Counted from the first letter of the stretch, positions 1 through 9,424 are shown. The stretch is 64,000 nt of DNA from Bacteroidota bacterium (GCA_024279425.1 JAJRRO010000018.1:81198-145197); one strand, 5' to 3'. Program-made: numbers and translations. The notes: generated from the letters alone by a model not told the origin.

Positions 1-1401
1 AAATTTTCGAATAGTCCTGTTCCATTCTTTTACTTCTTTGATCATTCTAGGCTTTACCATCTCTCCGTCGTTCGCAATAGCATTGTAGAAGGTCAGTATT
101 TGCAATGGTGTCATGGAAACCTCATAACCATAGGCCATTTGTGCCAATGAAAGGCCCGACCAACCTTCATCACCTGGAAAACGGATCACTGGTTTTCCCT
201 CTCCTTTAATAGGAAGCCCTAGTTCTGTACCAAGGCCCATATCCATAAGGCGGTTTACATATCTTGAAGGGTTCTCCTTATATCCGTTATGAATAGTTTT
301 TGCAAATGCCGTATTTGAAGACACCTCAAATGCCTTTGCCATTGAAATTTTGCCATAGCCACCACGCTTGGAATCTTTTATTCTGTGATTATAGATTCGC
401 CAGTACCCTTTTTTTGTGTCAATTACAGAGCTCGTGTCAATGACCTTATCCTCCAAGGCAGCAACCATACTCATTAATTTAAAGGTAGAACCGGGCTCGT
501 GAGATTCGCCAATCGCATAGTTGAGTCGCTCATAGTACTTGCCTTCTTTGGTCATTCCCAAGTTGGCGATAGCCTTGATCTCTCCTGTTTTGGTTTCCAT
601 TACTATTACAGTGCCATGATCAGCCTTGTATTTCTCCAATTGCCCCAATAAAGCGTGATGCGCAATGTCCTGCATGTTAACATCAATCGTCGAATACACA
701 TCATAACCGTCTTTCGGCTCTACAATATTCTCTTGACCTAGAGGTTTCCATTGGCCTTTAGCTATCTTTTGTTTTAAACGCTTCCCCTCTACGCCTCTTA
801 GATACCGACCAAAAGCTCCTTCGAGCCCTACTCGGGTATAATATCCGTTTTCATCCTTTCGTTCATAGCCAACACTCCGTTCGGCAATTTTACCTAAGGG
901 ATGCTCCCTGACTGTTTTTTGCTCAACTATTAACCCCCCTTTGTATGGCCCTTTATTCAAAAGCGGAAAATTCTTGACGGCCATATAGTCCGAATAATCC
1001 AAATTCCTAACCAATAGGGTATATCTATTTTTATTGCTCTTGGCCTTTCTTAAAAGCTGCTGATAATAGGACGATGTTTTACCTGTGAGTTTTGCAAGAG
1101 CTTCGGAAAGTGGTTTTACATTTTCTTTGAAATTGGCATCACTTACGGTAACCGCATCAAAACGAATAGTATATCTCGACACGGATGTGGCCAATAAACT
1201 ACCATCATCAGAATACAAGTTTCCACGATTTGGAGCAATCGTAAACACCTTTTCGGTGCGCTTCATGGCCAACGCTTTGTACTTATCGCCATGTACCATT
1301 TGAATACTCGTCAATTTAAAAAGAACCGCTCCCGCAAACAGGAAAAGACAGCCTGCCACTATATACAACTTTGTTAATATGCTCTTTTCCGTTACTGGCA
1401 T
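1..1401 (-). CDS. ftsI: Penicillin-binding protein 2/3, septal transpeptidase FtsI (partial, 3' end off window)
   Basis: This is the transpeptidase that cross-links septal peptidoglycan in the periplasm. 467 codons are visible. There is an N-terminal membrane anchor (about residues 9-30), a PBP dimerisation region, and then the catalytic domain with SxxK as PGSTFK (Ser305, Lys308) and SxN as SSN near residue 359. The KTG motif would lie beyond the window edge. The ATG shares one base with the ftsL stop (TAATG), so the two genes are translationally coupled. The order mraZ-rsmH-ftsL-ftsI is the standard division and cell-wall cluster and supports FtsI over an elongation PBP2. Confidence 0.93.
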   Translation of the reverse strand, partial: MPVTEKSILTKLYIVAGCLFLFAGAVLFKLTSIQMVHGDKYKALAMKRTEKVFTIAPNRGNLYSDDGSLLATSVSRYTIRFDAVTVSDANFKENVKPLSEALAKLTGKTSSYYQQLLRKAKSNKNRYTLLVRNLDYSDYMAVKNFPLLNKGPYKGGLIVEQKTVREHPLGKIAERSVGYERKDENGYYTRVGLEGAFGRYLRGVEGKRLKQKIAKGQWKPLGQENIVEPKDGYDVYSTIDVNMQDIAHHALLGQLEKYKADHGTVIVMETKTGEIKAIANLGMTKEGKYYERLNYAIGESHEPGSTFKLMSMVAALEDKVIDTSSVIDTKKGYWRIYNHRIKDSKRGGYGKISMAKAFEVSSNTAFAKTIHNGYKENPSRYVNRLMDMGLGTELGLPIKGEGKPVIRFPGDEGWSGLSLAQMAYGYEVSMTPLQILTFYNAIANDGEMVKPRMIKEVKEWNRTIRKF

Positions 1402-1721
1402 TACTCTTTAATTGATTTTACCATTATCTTCTTGGGTGGGGTATCCGATGGAAACAAATCTTTGCTTTCCACTATTTTTGTTATTGTCGATTCCAATTTC
1501 AATCGTTGAATGTCTGATCTCAGGTCTACAAATTGACTACGCAAGGCCTTTACATCTTCATTTAAAGCCGCAATTTGATGTACTTTTTTATCCGCACTAT
1601 GCGAGCTACCAATCATAACCGTTGCCAAAAAGGAGATGAAAATTATAAATAGCCAATTTTTGGGAGCATCTCCGCTGACCAAAAACTTACCTCTAAGCAC
1701 GTCTAAAATCCCTTTTTTCAT
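1401..1721 (-). CDS. ftsL: FtsL-like division protein
   Basis: Small bitopic membrane protein of the divisome, 106 aa from the start chosen here. A short cytoplasmic N-terminus leads into one membrane helix (NWLFIIFISFLATVMIGSS) and then a periplasmic helical stretch of leucine-zipper type that should form a coiled coil with FtsB. The open frame extends up to 1760, which would overlap the end of rsmH. The internal ATG at 1721 (MKKGILDVLRG) lies 7 bases after the rsmH stop and is the more likely start. Assignment rests on position between rsmH and ftsI and on topology; primary sequence is poorly conserved in this family. Confidence 0.8.
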   Translation of the reverse strand: MKKGILDVLRGKFLVSGDAPKNWLFIIFISFLATVMIGSSHSADKKVHQIAALNEDVKALRSQFVDLRSDIQRLKLESTITKIVESKDLFPSDTPPKKIMVKSIKE

Positions 1722-1728
1722 TATATGT

Positions 1729-2622
1729 TCAAATTCGTTGGGCAATTCTAAGTTTCGCACTTCTTGCCCTATTGTTCGCAGTTATTTCTTCTTTTGATGG
1801 TACTAATAAACTCCCCACTTTTTTTAAGGGAACGTCGATGTTTCCATACAAATCCTTTTCTGGCTCTCCTTCAAATAATCCTGCCCTGATATACCTTTTC
1901 ACGAGGCGGTCTTCCAAGGAGTGATAACTGATAACACTTAATCTACCTCCAACATTTAGCAATTCGGGTACTTGTTCCAATAATTCTTTTATCACCTGAA
2001 TTTCCTGATTCACCTCAATACGAATAGCCTGATAAATCTGGGCCAAAATCTTGTGTTCCTTATGTTTTGGCAAAAACTGCTGTAAAACCATTTTCAATTG
2101 GGCCGATGTTTTTATCGGAGCCTCTTCCCTACTTGAAATAATCTTTCCTGCAATTGCATTCGCATTTCGCAAATCACCATATTTAAACAATACTTTTCGC
2201 AAATCCTCATAGGCATATGCGTTCACTACATTAAAGGCCGAAACTGAGTTCTTCTTACTCATTCTCATATCCAAATCGGCATCGAAACGGGTTGAGAACC
2301 CCCGTTCTGCTATATCGAATTGATGCGACGAAACCCCAAAATCAGCCAAGATCCCATCTACTTTGCGAATGCCATAGAACTTTAAAAACTGTCTTATATA
2401 TCTAAAGTTTTCATTGACCAATATGAATCTTTCGTCATCGATTGAATTGCCCAAAGCGTCCTCATCTTGGTCAAAGGCCAATAATTTACCCTTTGGACCC
2501 AATCTTTTCAGTATTTCATTTGAATGCCCACCTCCACCAAAGGTCACATCCACGTAAATTCCATCTTCCCTAATATTGAGGCCATCAACAGACTCTTTTA
2601 GGAGAACAGGATTATGATACAT
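1729..2622 (-). CDS. rsmH: 16S rRNA (cytosine(1402)-N(4))-methyltransferase RsmH
   Basis: SAM-dependent methyltransferase that N4-methylates C1402 in the 16S rRNA P site. The sequence begins MYHNPVLLKESVDGL, has the SAM-binding DVTFGGGGHS motif early on, DFGVSSHQFD in the middle, and VISYHSLEDRLVK plus NNRARSAKLR near the C-terminus, all hallmarks of the MraW/RsmH family. Length (about 297 aa) is typical. The open frame starts further upstream at 2643; the ATGs at 2628 and 2622 are the plausible starts, and both overlap the mraZ 3' end by 11-17 bases. Confidence 0.95.
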   Translation of the reverse strand: MYHNPVLLKESVDGLNIREDGIYVDVTFGGGGHSNEILKRLGPKGKLLAFDQDEDALGNSIDDERFILVNENFRYIRQFLKFYGIRKVDGILADFGVSSHQFDIAERGFSTRFDADLDMRMSKKNSVSAFNVVNAYAYEDLRKVLFKYGDLRNANAIAGKIISSREEAPIKTSAQLKMVLQQFLPKHKEHKILAQIYQAIRIEVNQEIQVIKELLEQVPELLNVGGRLSVISYHSLEDRLVKRYIRAGLFEGEPEKDLYGNIDVPLKKVGSLLVPSKEEITANNRARSAKLRIAQRI

Positions 2623-3085
2623 CGTCATGGGGCTTTTCAGCAAACTTTACTTCATAGGCCAATTGCTCGCGTTCCTCTGGAGTGGATTCCAAATTTTTAT
2701 CGTACGATGCCCTGTTCCATATTTCAATATGTTTGTCCATTGGCGCCAGCACAACTTCCTTTTTAATGTCAACCAGACCGATGATATCCTTTGGAATCAA
2801 CAATCTACCCGTTGCGTCAATTTCTACTTGCCTTAAACCTGAAGTAAATTTTCTTTTAAATTCTCGATCTTTCCTACTATCCCCTAACTTTGCATTTAAG
2901 TTTGCCATTATCGCATTCCATTCGTAGGAAGGATAAAGTTCCAAGCATTCATCGTAATAGGATTTTTTAATGAAAAACCCATCTTTTATTGTAGGTGTAA
3001 CTTGATTTCTGAGGGCAACAGGTAGCATTACCCTGCCCTTGGCATCGGCTTTACAATAAAATGTGCCTATGAAATAGATGTCCAA
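2612..3085 (-). CDS. mraZ: Transcriptional regulator MraZ
   Basis: DNA-binding regulator of the division and cell-wall cluster, with two SpoVT-AbrB-type repeats. Their signatures are visible as FYCKADAKGRVMLPVALR and EIDATGRLLIPKDI (D-x-x-GR). The longest frame starts with a GTG at 3145, but that codon lies inside the direct-repeat operator array (3126-3155) and would add about 20 non-homologous residues. The TTG at 3085, giving LDIYFIGTFY, puts the protein at about 157 aa with the conserved FIGT start. TTG initiation is an inference; no ATG is available in this region. Confidence 0.88.
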   Translation of the reverse strand: MDIYFIGTFYCKADAKGRVMLPVALRNQVTPTIKDGFFIKKSYYDECLELYPSYEWNAIMANLNAKLGDSRKDREFKRKFTSGLRQVEIDATGRLLIPKDIIGLVDIKKEVVLAPMDKHIEIWNRASYDKNLESTPEEREQLAYEVKFAEKPHDDVS

Positions 3086-3125
3086 AACTGGTCGGTTTTT
3101 CTTATATAACTCAAATATATAAATA

Positions 3126-3155
3126 TTATTACCACATTTTACCACAAAAAAACAC
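3126..3155 (-). promoter_or_regulatory. MraZ box array (three 10-bp direct repeats)
   Basis: On the minus strand three units start at 3155, 3145 and 3135, exactly 10 bp apart: GTGTTTTTTT, GTGGTAAAAT, GTGGTAATAA. MraZ proteins are known to bind GTGG-type direct repeats with 10-bp periodicity upstream of their own operon. The array precedes mraZ directly, so autoregulation of the division cluster is the natural reading. The first repeat is degenerate. Confidence 0.75.
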
Positions 3156-3322
3156 TTTGTTAATAAAAATCAATGTTTTTTATAACAATTGGCCTAAAAA
3201 GTGACTAAAACTTGATTTCATGTTTTTTTTGAACGCGCGACCTTGGTTTTGCACATACGAAGAAAATACCATAATTTACAAATCGTTATAATCGGCTTGC
3301 ACTTGTATTTTAAGGAAATGCC

Positions 3323-3330
3323 TATATTTG
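3323..3330 (+). promoter_or_regulatory. Candidate promoter -7 box TATATTTG
   Basis: Perfect match to the Bacteroidota -7 consensus TAnnTTTG, 25 bp ahead of the ATG at 3356, with TTG triplets 17 and 23 bp upstream as possible -33 elements. It would drive the hydrolase-engB pair. Confidence 0.5.
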
Positions 3331-3355
3331 ACGATTGAGACCAGAAGTACTCTGC

Positions 3356-4120
3356 ATGGAAGAAGAGATTATCACAGAAGACAAATTTCGGTATATTGAA
3401 AAGGGCGAGGGTCCTCCTATTATTATTCTACATGGTCTCATGGGAGGGTTGAGTAACTTCAGGGGTGTCTCCGAGCATTTTCCAAAAAAAGGGTACAAGG
3501 TCTTGATTCCTGAATTACCCATCTACACGATGCCGATGCTTAAAACCAACGTAAAGAACTTCGCAAAATATCTTGAAAAATTCATCGAATTCAAAGGTCT
3601 GAAAGATGTGATCCTCCTTGGCAATTCTTTAGGAGGCCATATTGGGTTGTTACATACCAAAATGTATCCTGAAATGGTAAAGGCCTTGGTAATTACCGGA
3701 AGTTCTGGACTTTATGAAAGCGCTATGGGCGACGGATACCCCAAACGCGGAGATTATGAGTTCATCAAGAAAAAAGCCCAAGATGTTTTTTACGATTCGT
3801 CCGTTGCGACCAAAGAAATCGTGGATGAAGTTTTTGCTACGGTAAATGACCGGGTTAAACTTGTCAAAACCTTAGCAATTGCAAAGAGCGCCATTCGTCA
3901 TAATATGTCTATCGACCTGCCTCATATGCAAACCCCTACGTGCATAATTTGGGGAGAAAATGATACAGTTACACCGCCCAAAGTCGCTAAGGAGTTTCAT
4001 GAATTATTACCTGATTCTGAGTTGTTTTGGATTAAAAAATGTGGTCATGCCCCTATGATGGAGCACCCAAATCAGTTTAATGATATTCTAGACGCCTGGT
4101 TGGAGAAAAGGAATTTCTAA
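3356..4120 (+). CDS. Alpha/beta-fold hydrolase
   Basis: Serine hydrolase of the alpha/beta fold, 254 aa. Visible elements are the oxyanion-side HGLMGG motif, the nucleophile elbow GNSLGGHIG, and the C-terminal GENDTVTPP and CGHAPMMEHP segments carrying the acid and the catalytic His. No signal peptide, so probably cytoplasmic. The substrate cannot be told from sequence. The ATG at 3356 (MEEEIIT) is preferred over an upstream in-frame TTG at 3335 because it follows a good -7 box at the right distance. engB follows after 11 bases, so the two are probably co-transcribed. Confidence 0.85.
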   Translation: MEEEIITEDKFRYIEKGEGPPIIILHGLMGGLSNFRGVSEHFPKKGYKVLIPELPIYTMPMLKTNVKNFAKYLEKFIEFKGLKDVILLGNSLGGHIGLLHTKMYPEMVKALVITGSSGLYESAMGDGYPKRGDYEFIKKKAQDVFYDSSVATKEIVDEVFATVNDRVKLVKTLAIAKSAIRHNMSIDLPHMQTPTCIIWGENDTVTPPKVAKEFHELLPDSELFWIKKCGHAPMMEHPNQFNDILDAWLEKRNF

Positions 4121-4131
4121 TCTAATCACCC

Positions 4132-4746
4132 ATGAAAATAAAGTCGGCAGACTTTGTAATGAGCAATTCAGATGTTGCCAAGTGCCCAAACGAATCGCTA
4201 CCCGAATACGCCTTTATAGGTAGGTCCAATGTGGGTAAGTCTTCTCTAATCAATATGTTGACCGACCGGAAGAGTCTTGCCAAGACCTCAGGAAGGCCTG
4301 GAAAAACACAGTTGATCAATCATTTTAAAATTAATAGCAATTGGTTTTTGGTCGATTTACCCGGCTATGGTTATGCGCGTGTTTCAAAAAAAAACAAAAA
4401 GACATTTCAAAAATATATTACCGACTATTTTGTAAAACGCAAACAATTGGTTTCAGCCTTTGTTTTGGTCGATATTCGTCATGAACCCCAAAAAATCGAC
4501 ATGGAGTTTATGGAGCATTTGGGAGAAAATGGGATTCCTTTCAGTATTATTTTCACTAAAGCGGATAAATTGAAACCCAAGGTCATTGAAAAGAACGTGG
4601 ATTCCTATATAAAGGAATTATTGAGTGATGTCTGGGAAGAAGCTCCCAACTATTTTGTGACTTCTTCTTCAAAAAAAATAGGTAGGGACGAACTTCTTGA
4701 CCACATATACACTATTAATTCCGAATTCTTCTCAGAGAACAAATAA
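4132..4746 (+). CDS. engB: Ribosome biogenesis GTPase EngB (YihA/YsxC)
   Basis: GTPase needed for late assembly of the large ribosomal subunit. The P-loop is [10 protein letters not shown], the G3 is DLPGYGYA, and the G4 is TKADKL; 204 aa is the usual length. Starts 11 bases after the hydrolase gene on the same strand and ends tail-to-tail with the next minus-strand gene, only 7 bases away, with no obvious terminator hairpin between. Confidence 0.95.
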   Translation: MKIKSADFVMSNSDVAKCPNESLPEYAFIGRSNVGKSSLINMLTDRKSLAKTSGRPGKTQLINHFKINSNWFLVDLPGYGYARVSKKNKKTFQKYITDYFVKRKQLVSAFVLVDIRHEPQKIDMEFMEHLGENGIPFSIIFTKADKLKPKVIEKNVDSYIKELLSDVWEEAPNYFVTSSSKKIGRDELLDHIYTINSEFFSENK

Positions 4747-4753
4747 TCTGAGT

Positions 4754-5128
4754 CTAGGCCCTCGTCCTAATCAAATCAATCAAATCCTCAGCACTCTGTA
4801 ATCCATCCAATTCGGCAGTATTTATTAAAATCTCAAGATCCCCTTCCGTTTCCATCAATATTACTGGAAAAGTGGGGCAATTGCCAATCTTCGATGCATA
4901 TTGTCCTTGAAATTCGTCCTTATGTAAAAATTGCATCTTCATTGCATTTTCCTTTCTGAATTTCTTCCAAACCGTATTTTCTGTAAACCTTCCATACGTG
5001 ATTCCACAAAGATTGCATTCATAGGTGCTTGGGCTAAATACTTTATGGGCACCATCAATAATCTTATTGTATATGCCAGAATCTGCATTATACACAAAAA
5101 TGAGCTTTTGCTTCTTTTTGGTTTCCAT
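4754..5128 (-). CDS. Conserved hypothetical protein with CxxC motif
   Basis: 124-aa soluble protein, not assigned to a family I can name. It opens with a beta-strand-like LIFVYNADSGIYN, carries one CNLCGITYG (CxxC) motif near residue 40, and has a charged middle. The CxxC and the alternating predicted secondary structure hint at a thioredoxin-like or metal-binding fold, but the usual WCxxC context is absent. Monocistronic, facing engB. The start ATG (METKKKQK) has no competitor. Confidence 0.7.
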   Translation of the reverse strand: METKKKQKLIFVYNADSGIYNKIIDGAHKVFSPSTYECNLCGITYGRFTENTVWKKFRKENAMKMQFLHKDEFQGQYASKIGNCPTFPVILMETEGDLEILINTAELDGLQSAEDLIDLIRTRA

Positions 5129-5410
5129 CGTTGAAAGGTAAATTATTATTTAACACTGTATTGGTCTAATACTACTGAACCATCTTACAGATATAAGAAC
5201 TCATTTCAAATCTCATGAAAAAAATTTGCCTTAGCACTTCTTAGTATAGCCTTTAATTGCTCTGAGCAGAGAAAAAAGATAGAGCAGCTTCCTTCACTAC
5301 TAATAACTTTGTCCAACATCTACACTTTTGCATTCAATTTAGCAGAACGGAGCTGATAACTCTATGGGTGTCAATAATCTGTAGGTGACCTTCAAAGTGG
5401 GATGAACAAT

Positions 5411-6739
5411 TTAGTACATCTTAAATGGTTGGCCCGTACTTTCTAAAGTAGAAAACCAGAATCCACCTTCCATATTGATTTTTTTACGTTTATTGACCAC
5501 AGCAGAAATGGGCAAATAAACATATTGGTTGTTCACCCTTCCTACCACGAATTGGGTCTTCCCGGACATTGCGCCATGAACAGCGTGATAAGCAAGTCCA
5601 CTACAAAACACACTATCGCCAGGGTTAGCAGGTGCACTTCTAATAATATAGCTTGGATCTATATATTTAATTGTCACTTCATAATTACGCTCTTTGAAAA
5701 AATCAGCAATTCTTTTCTTGAGAAAAAGCCCAATATCCTTATGCTGAATGTTACCTGAGGCATCTGTAATCTGGCCCTCTTCGTTCTTTTTGAAAAGATT
5801 CTGCCCAGCTCCCTCCGCAACAACAATTACGGCATGTTGTTTGGCGTCCAGTCTTTTTTTCAAGATTTCCAAAAATCCTTTCTCGCCATCAAGTTCAAAA
5901 TGCATTTCAGGTATTAAAACAAAGTTGACAACAGGCATTGAAATTGCCGCCGAAGCTGCAATAAACCCACTATCACGGCCCATTAACTTTACGATGGCGA
6001 TTCCGTTATATGCTCCAGTAGCCTCGTTGTGGGCATCTCTGATTATTGGGTTTGCAACATTGTATGCCGTTTCAAATCCAAACGATTTATCAATTAGGTC
6101 TATGTCATTATCAATTGTTTTAGGGATTCCTATAACCGAAATATCCAACCCACGCCTTTTAATTTCCTCGCCAATTGCATTGGCACCCTTCAATGTACCA
6201 TCTCCGCCAATGGTAAATAAAATATCAATCCCATTCTTTTCCAAGGTGTTTACCATTTCACCTACGTCCTGCCCGCCTCTTGACGACCCCAGTATGGTGC
6301 CTCCAAATTCATGAATATCCTTTACATAATCTGGAGTTAGGTTTACAAATTCATGACCAAACGCAGGAATCAACCCTTGATATCCATAACGAATACCTAA
6401 TATTCCCTTAACGCCATAAAAATAATGAAGCCCCATCACCAAACTTCGTATAACATTGTTGATGCCTGGACAGAGCCCCCCACAGGTAACAATTGCAGCA
6501 GTGGTTTCTTTTGTATCAAAGAAAATATTCTCACGAGGACCCGCTTTTTCCAAGGCTAGGGGCTCTTTATCATTTTTCAAACAGCTCTCGAATTCGTCCA
6601 AAGAGATATCCTTGAGCACTTTGTCGTTTTCCTTAACGAAGTTGAAAGTTTTATGCCCTTTTTCTTTACTTAAACCTAGTGGTGAATTAAATGCAGCATC
6701 ACCCAAAACATGTATATCGAAATTTAATTCGCTCCCCAT
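5411..6739 (-). CDS. pfkA: ATP-dependent 6-phosphofructokinase (plant/TP0108-like group)
   Basis: Phosphorylates fructose-6-phosphate in glycolysis. Motifs in order: GGLCPGINNVIRSL (phosphate loop), GGDGTLKGA, PKTIDNDI (catalytic Asp and Lys), MGRDSGF, and PGDSVFC. The combination of Gly in GGDGT with Lys in PKTID is the pattern of the plant-like ATP-using branch; PPi enzymes carry GGDD. The phosphoryl donor is therefore inferred as ATP. The frame is open to an ATG at 6832, but those 31 residues are basic and unlike the family, while MGSELNFD at 6739 gives about 442 aa. It is not in an obvious operon. Confidence 0.88.
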   Translation of the reverse strand: MGSELNFDIHVLGDAAFNSPLGLSKEKGHKTFNFVKENDKVLKDISLDEFESCLKNDKEPLALEKAGPRENIFFDTKETTAAIVTCGGLCPGINNVIRSLVMGLHYFYGVKGILGIRYGYQGLIPAFGHEFVNLTPDYVKDIHEFGGTILGSSRGGQDVGEMVNTLEKNGIDILFTIGGDGTLKGANAIGEEIKRRGLDISVIGIPKTIDNDIDLIDKSFGFETAYNVANPIIRDAHNEATGAYNGIAIVKLMGRDSGFIAASAAISMPVVNFVLIPEMHFELDGEKGFLEILKKRLDAKQHAVIVVAEGAGQNLFKKNEEGQITDASGNIQHKDIGLFLKKRIADFFKERNYEVTIKYIDPSYIIRSAPANPGDSVFCSGLAYHAVHGAMSGKTQFVVGRVNNQYVYLPISAVVNKRKKINMEGGFWFSTLESTGQPFKMY

Positions 6740-7097
6740 TGTTGTTTTATTTTTTTTGCAATGTATTTCAAAAACCAAGAGACTGTTTTGAATTCTATCA
6801 ATTGATTTTCTATGACTCTTTTTGCGCACCATTTTGCTAAAATCTCTTCAAGTAGCCCTGCTATTATCATCTATTTTATCTGATGTTGCATCAAAAATGG
6901 CCTGTACAAATTCCAATCATAAAATTCAAAACAGTCTCTAACTTTAAAATTAATACTTCTCCCTAAAAGACAAGTCGTTTTTTGTATTCAATATGGGATT
7001 AATATTAAATCATGAACACAGATGACCAAATAGTTCGATTTCGGCAATGAAGTCATAATCATACAGCCATTTTAGAGGCCAAGAGAAAAATCAACTT
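6740..7097. other. Intergenic spacer without recognisable gene
   Basis: AT-rich spacer between the phosphofructokinase start and the gldC end. I see no coding frame with family resemblance, no strong hairpin and no RNA gene. It presumably holds the phosphofructokinase promoter. Confidence 0.5.
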
Positions 7098-7433
7098 TTA
7101 ACCTTTCAGCTCTAGTTTTTCAGCAAAATAGTCGCAGAAATCTTTCATGGTAGCCGTCATTTTTTCATCCTGTGTAGCCTTCATAAATGTATCTGATAGC
7201 GACACCAAGGTTTGATGAAAGAAAACTTTCATTTCATCTACGGGCATATCTTTGGTCCATAAATCAATTTTTAAGGATTCTTGGTTCCTCCCATCCCAAA
7301 CAGACAAAAGCATTGCCTTTGCTTCTTCATTCTTAATACCCCCATCTTCTGCTGACCATGTAAGGGTTTCAGGAACTCGATTTTCGTCCAAGCCTACTTT
7401 CAATGTTATAAGCGATGTATGCAACTTTGCCAT
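7098..7433 (-). CDS. gldC: Gliding motility protein GldC
   Basis: 111-aa soluble protein matching the GldC family of Flavobacteriia: short, beta-rich start (SLITLKVGLDENRVPETLTWSA), then an acidic helical half ending in the FAEKL tail. GldC is associated with gliding; its biochemical role is not established. It follows gldB after a single base, the conserved gldB-gldC arrangement, so the two are surely one transcript. Confidence 0.92.
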   Translation of the reverse strand: MAKLHTSLITLKVGLDENRVPETLTWSAEDGGIKNEEAKAMLLSVWDGRNQESLKIDLWTKDMPVDEMKVFFHQTLVSLSDTFMKATQDEKMTATMKDFCDYFAEKLELKG

Positions 7434-7434
7434 T

Positions 7435-8388
7435 TTATTTGTTTGGTTTGTAGTTAGCTTTTTTAAAGATTTCCTCAGCGGGCAATCCCATTAAGTGTTG
7501 TATTGAAACATCATTTCTCTCCATAAAGGACCTTACGATTTGCCAACCCATATATCGGCCAAGTCGTCCAGGCGATTCGCTATCCAATTCCAATCCAAAC
7601 TTTGAAAAAGGTGCAGGATCTATAAAGCGTTGAGATAACTTGTTATCCGTACTATACAATAGTTCGCGTTCAATAAAATGTCTCCAAATGGGTTCTTCAT
7701 GGGCTTGGGCCCATGCCAATTCGTCTTCTGTATACGTGATCTTTTTGTTATCGGCCTGAAATGGCATTACTATATCCTTTAAATACAACACCTTACCGGC
7801 ATAAACAATCCTAGATAGAAATGACCTATCCTTTGGCCCAGGAACTAATTTATTGGCAAAGGCACTGGCTATATTGCTCACCATAAAATCCCGGTTCATC
7901 CCAGCTGCTATATAATTCTGCATACCTGAATAATACCTATGATCGGCGCCTAAATAATTATCCAAACCAATAAGCAACAGGCTATCAGCCAAAATAACAC
8001 GATTATTGTAGTCCACATTATTGGTTACTGTAATAACTTTGGGGGTCCTGAATTTTGGGAAATAGTACTTTACATGCTTAAACAGCAATTCAATGTCCTC
8101 TATCTCTTTGAACTCCATGAATTCCCGTTTCACTTCGGTCCTCAGTTCTATTTGAAGGGAATCTTGCAACTTAGCGACCCAAATACTATCAGGTGCGGGA
8201 AACAAATAAGGGTACTCCTTCCTTAACTTGGGAATGTCAGTTGGCTCTGCACTGGCAAATTCAATATCAAATCGGGCTACTCTTAAATCCACTTCTATCT
8301 TATTGATTTCCTCAACGGATTTATTGTCCTCGCTACACCCGCCAAACACCAAAACTGAAAGCATGATCCAATAAAGTGACTTCTTCAT
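7435..8388 (-). CDS. gldB: Gliding motility lipoprotein GldB
   Basis: Lipoprotein required for gliding in flavobacteria, 317 aa. The N-terminus is a lipoprotein signal with lipobox VFGGC (Cys18), after which the acidic SEDN is typical of flavobacterial lipoproteins exported toward the outer membrane. The body matches the GldB family (RVARFDIEFASA, the GLDNYLG segment and the C-terminal GRYMGWQIVRSFM). It is divergent from nadE, the usual flavobacterial neighbourhood, and co-transcribed with gldC. Confidence 0.93.
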   Translation of the reverse strand: MKKSLYWIMLSVLVFGGCSEDNKSVEEINKIEVDLRVARFDIEFASAEPTDIPKLRKEYPYLFPAPDSIWVAKLQDSLQIELRTEVKREFMEFKEIEDIELLFKHVKYYFPKFRTPKVITVTNNVDYNNRVILADSLLLIGLDNYLGADHRYYSGMQNYIAAGMNRDFMVSNIASAFANKLVPGPKDRSFLSRIVYAGKVLYLKDIVMPFQADNKKITYTEDELAWAQAHEEPIWRHFIERELLYSTDNKLSQRFIDPAPFSKFGLELDSESPGRLGRYMGWQIVRSFMERNDVSIQHLMGLPAEEIFKKANYKPNK

Positions 8389-8444
8389 AAAAGTTATTTC
8401 CTTTTAATTTTAATCTTTAGCTACAAGGCTTTATTTTTATCGGG

Positions 8445-8452
8445 CAAAGTTA
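8445..8452 (-). promoter_or_regulatory. Candidate promoter -7 box for gldBC
   Basis: Minus-strand TAACTTTG, a perfect TAnnTTTG match, 56 bases before the gldB ATG. No clear TTTG lies at -33, so this is a one-element match. Confidence 0.4.
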
Positions 8453-8478
8453 GTTGTTTTAACCTAATAAAATCCCGC

Positions 8479-9267
8479 ATGCAAACCGAAAAAGTAATCG
8501 ACCACATTATCAACTGGCTAAGGGACTATGCCAATAAAGCTGGGGTGAAAGGTTTTGTGATTGGTGTTTCAGGGGGAATAGACTCTGCTGTCACATCTAC
8601 TCTTTGTGCAAAGACCGGTTTGGATCTTCTTTGTCTGGAAATGCCCATCCACCAGTTTGAAAATCAGAAAACAAGAGCAGAAAACCATATCAAGTGGTTA
8701 ATGCATAATTTTACCAAGGTCAAAAAACAGCCTATAACCCTTACCCCTGTCTTTGATAGTTTAGTTGCTGCCTTACCACCTATCAACGATGAAGAAGAGC
8801 GATTTATGTCTCTTGCCAATACAAGGGCGAGACTGCGAATGACCACATTATACTATTTTGCTGCGCTGAATGGATACCTCGTTGCCGGCACTGGCAATAA
8901 GGTAGAAGATTTCGGGGTAGGTTTTTATACTAAGTACGGAGATGGAGGAGTTGATTTAAGCCCTATTGCAGACCTCCTGAAAACCGAGGTCTATGAAGTG
9001 GCCAACGTACTGGGAATCAATCTGGAAATAATGGATGCGGCCCCAACAGATGGGCTGTGGGGAGATGATAGGACCGATGAAGACCAGATAGGGGCATCGT
9101 ACCCGGAATTGGAGTGGGCCATGTCACAAAATGACCAAGGAAAAATGATTAAGGATTTTTCTGGCCGTGAAAAACAAGTTTTTACTATCTTTAAAAAATT
9201 AAATTTGGTGAATCAGCATAAAATGTTACCGATTCCGATTTGTGAAATACCTGACAAGTTGAAATGA
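8479..9267 (+). CDS. nadE: Ammonia-dependent NAD(+) synthetase
   Basis: Last step of NAD synthesis: amidation of nicotinate adenine dinucleotide using ATP. The PP-loop is VIGVSGGIDSAVTS, followed by the GTGNKVEDFGVGFYTKYGDG segment and LLKTEVYEVA. At 262 aa there is no N-terminal nitrilase domain, so it uses free ammonia. Divergent from gldB. Confidence 0.95.
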   Translation: MQTEKVIDHIINWLRDYANKAGVKGFVIGVSGGIDSAVTSTLCAKTGLDLLCLEMPIHQFENQKTRAENHIKWLMHNFTKVKKQPITLTPVFDSLVAALPPINDEEERFMSLANTRARLRMTTLYYFAALNGYLVAGTGNKVEDFGVGFYTKYGDGGVDLSPIADLLKTEVYEVANVLGINLEIMDAAPTDGLWGDDRTDEDQIGASYPELEWAMSQNDQGKMIKDFSGREKQVFTIFKKLNLVNQHKMLPIPICEIPDKLK

Positions 9268-9424
9268 CCATTCAACTAATAATCAGGATCATAAAACGAA
9301 TTTAATATGAAGTTTGAATAAATTAATTGATTTTTGCCAACCAATTTAGATAATTTAGCCTTACATTGTATGTCAGTCTTTAAAGACGGGTAAGATTAAA
9401 TTTTCTAGAAAAAAACTTAACAAA

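Noticed and set aside
1085..1303. Plus-strand ORF opposite ftsI
   Set aside because: Antisense shadow of the conserved penicillin-binding protein; no family resemblance.
5748..6314. 188-aa plus-strand ORF opposite phosphofructokinase
   Set aside because: Low-complexity shadow (Ser/Pro-rich) of a clearly conserved minus-strand gene.
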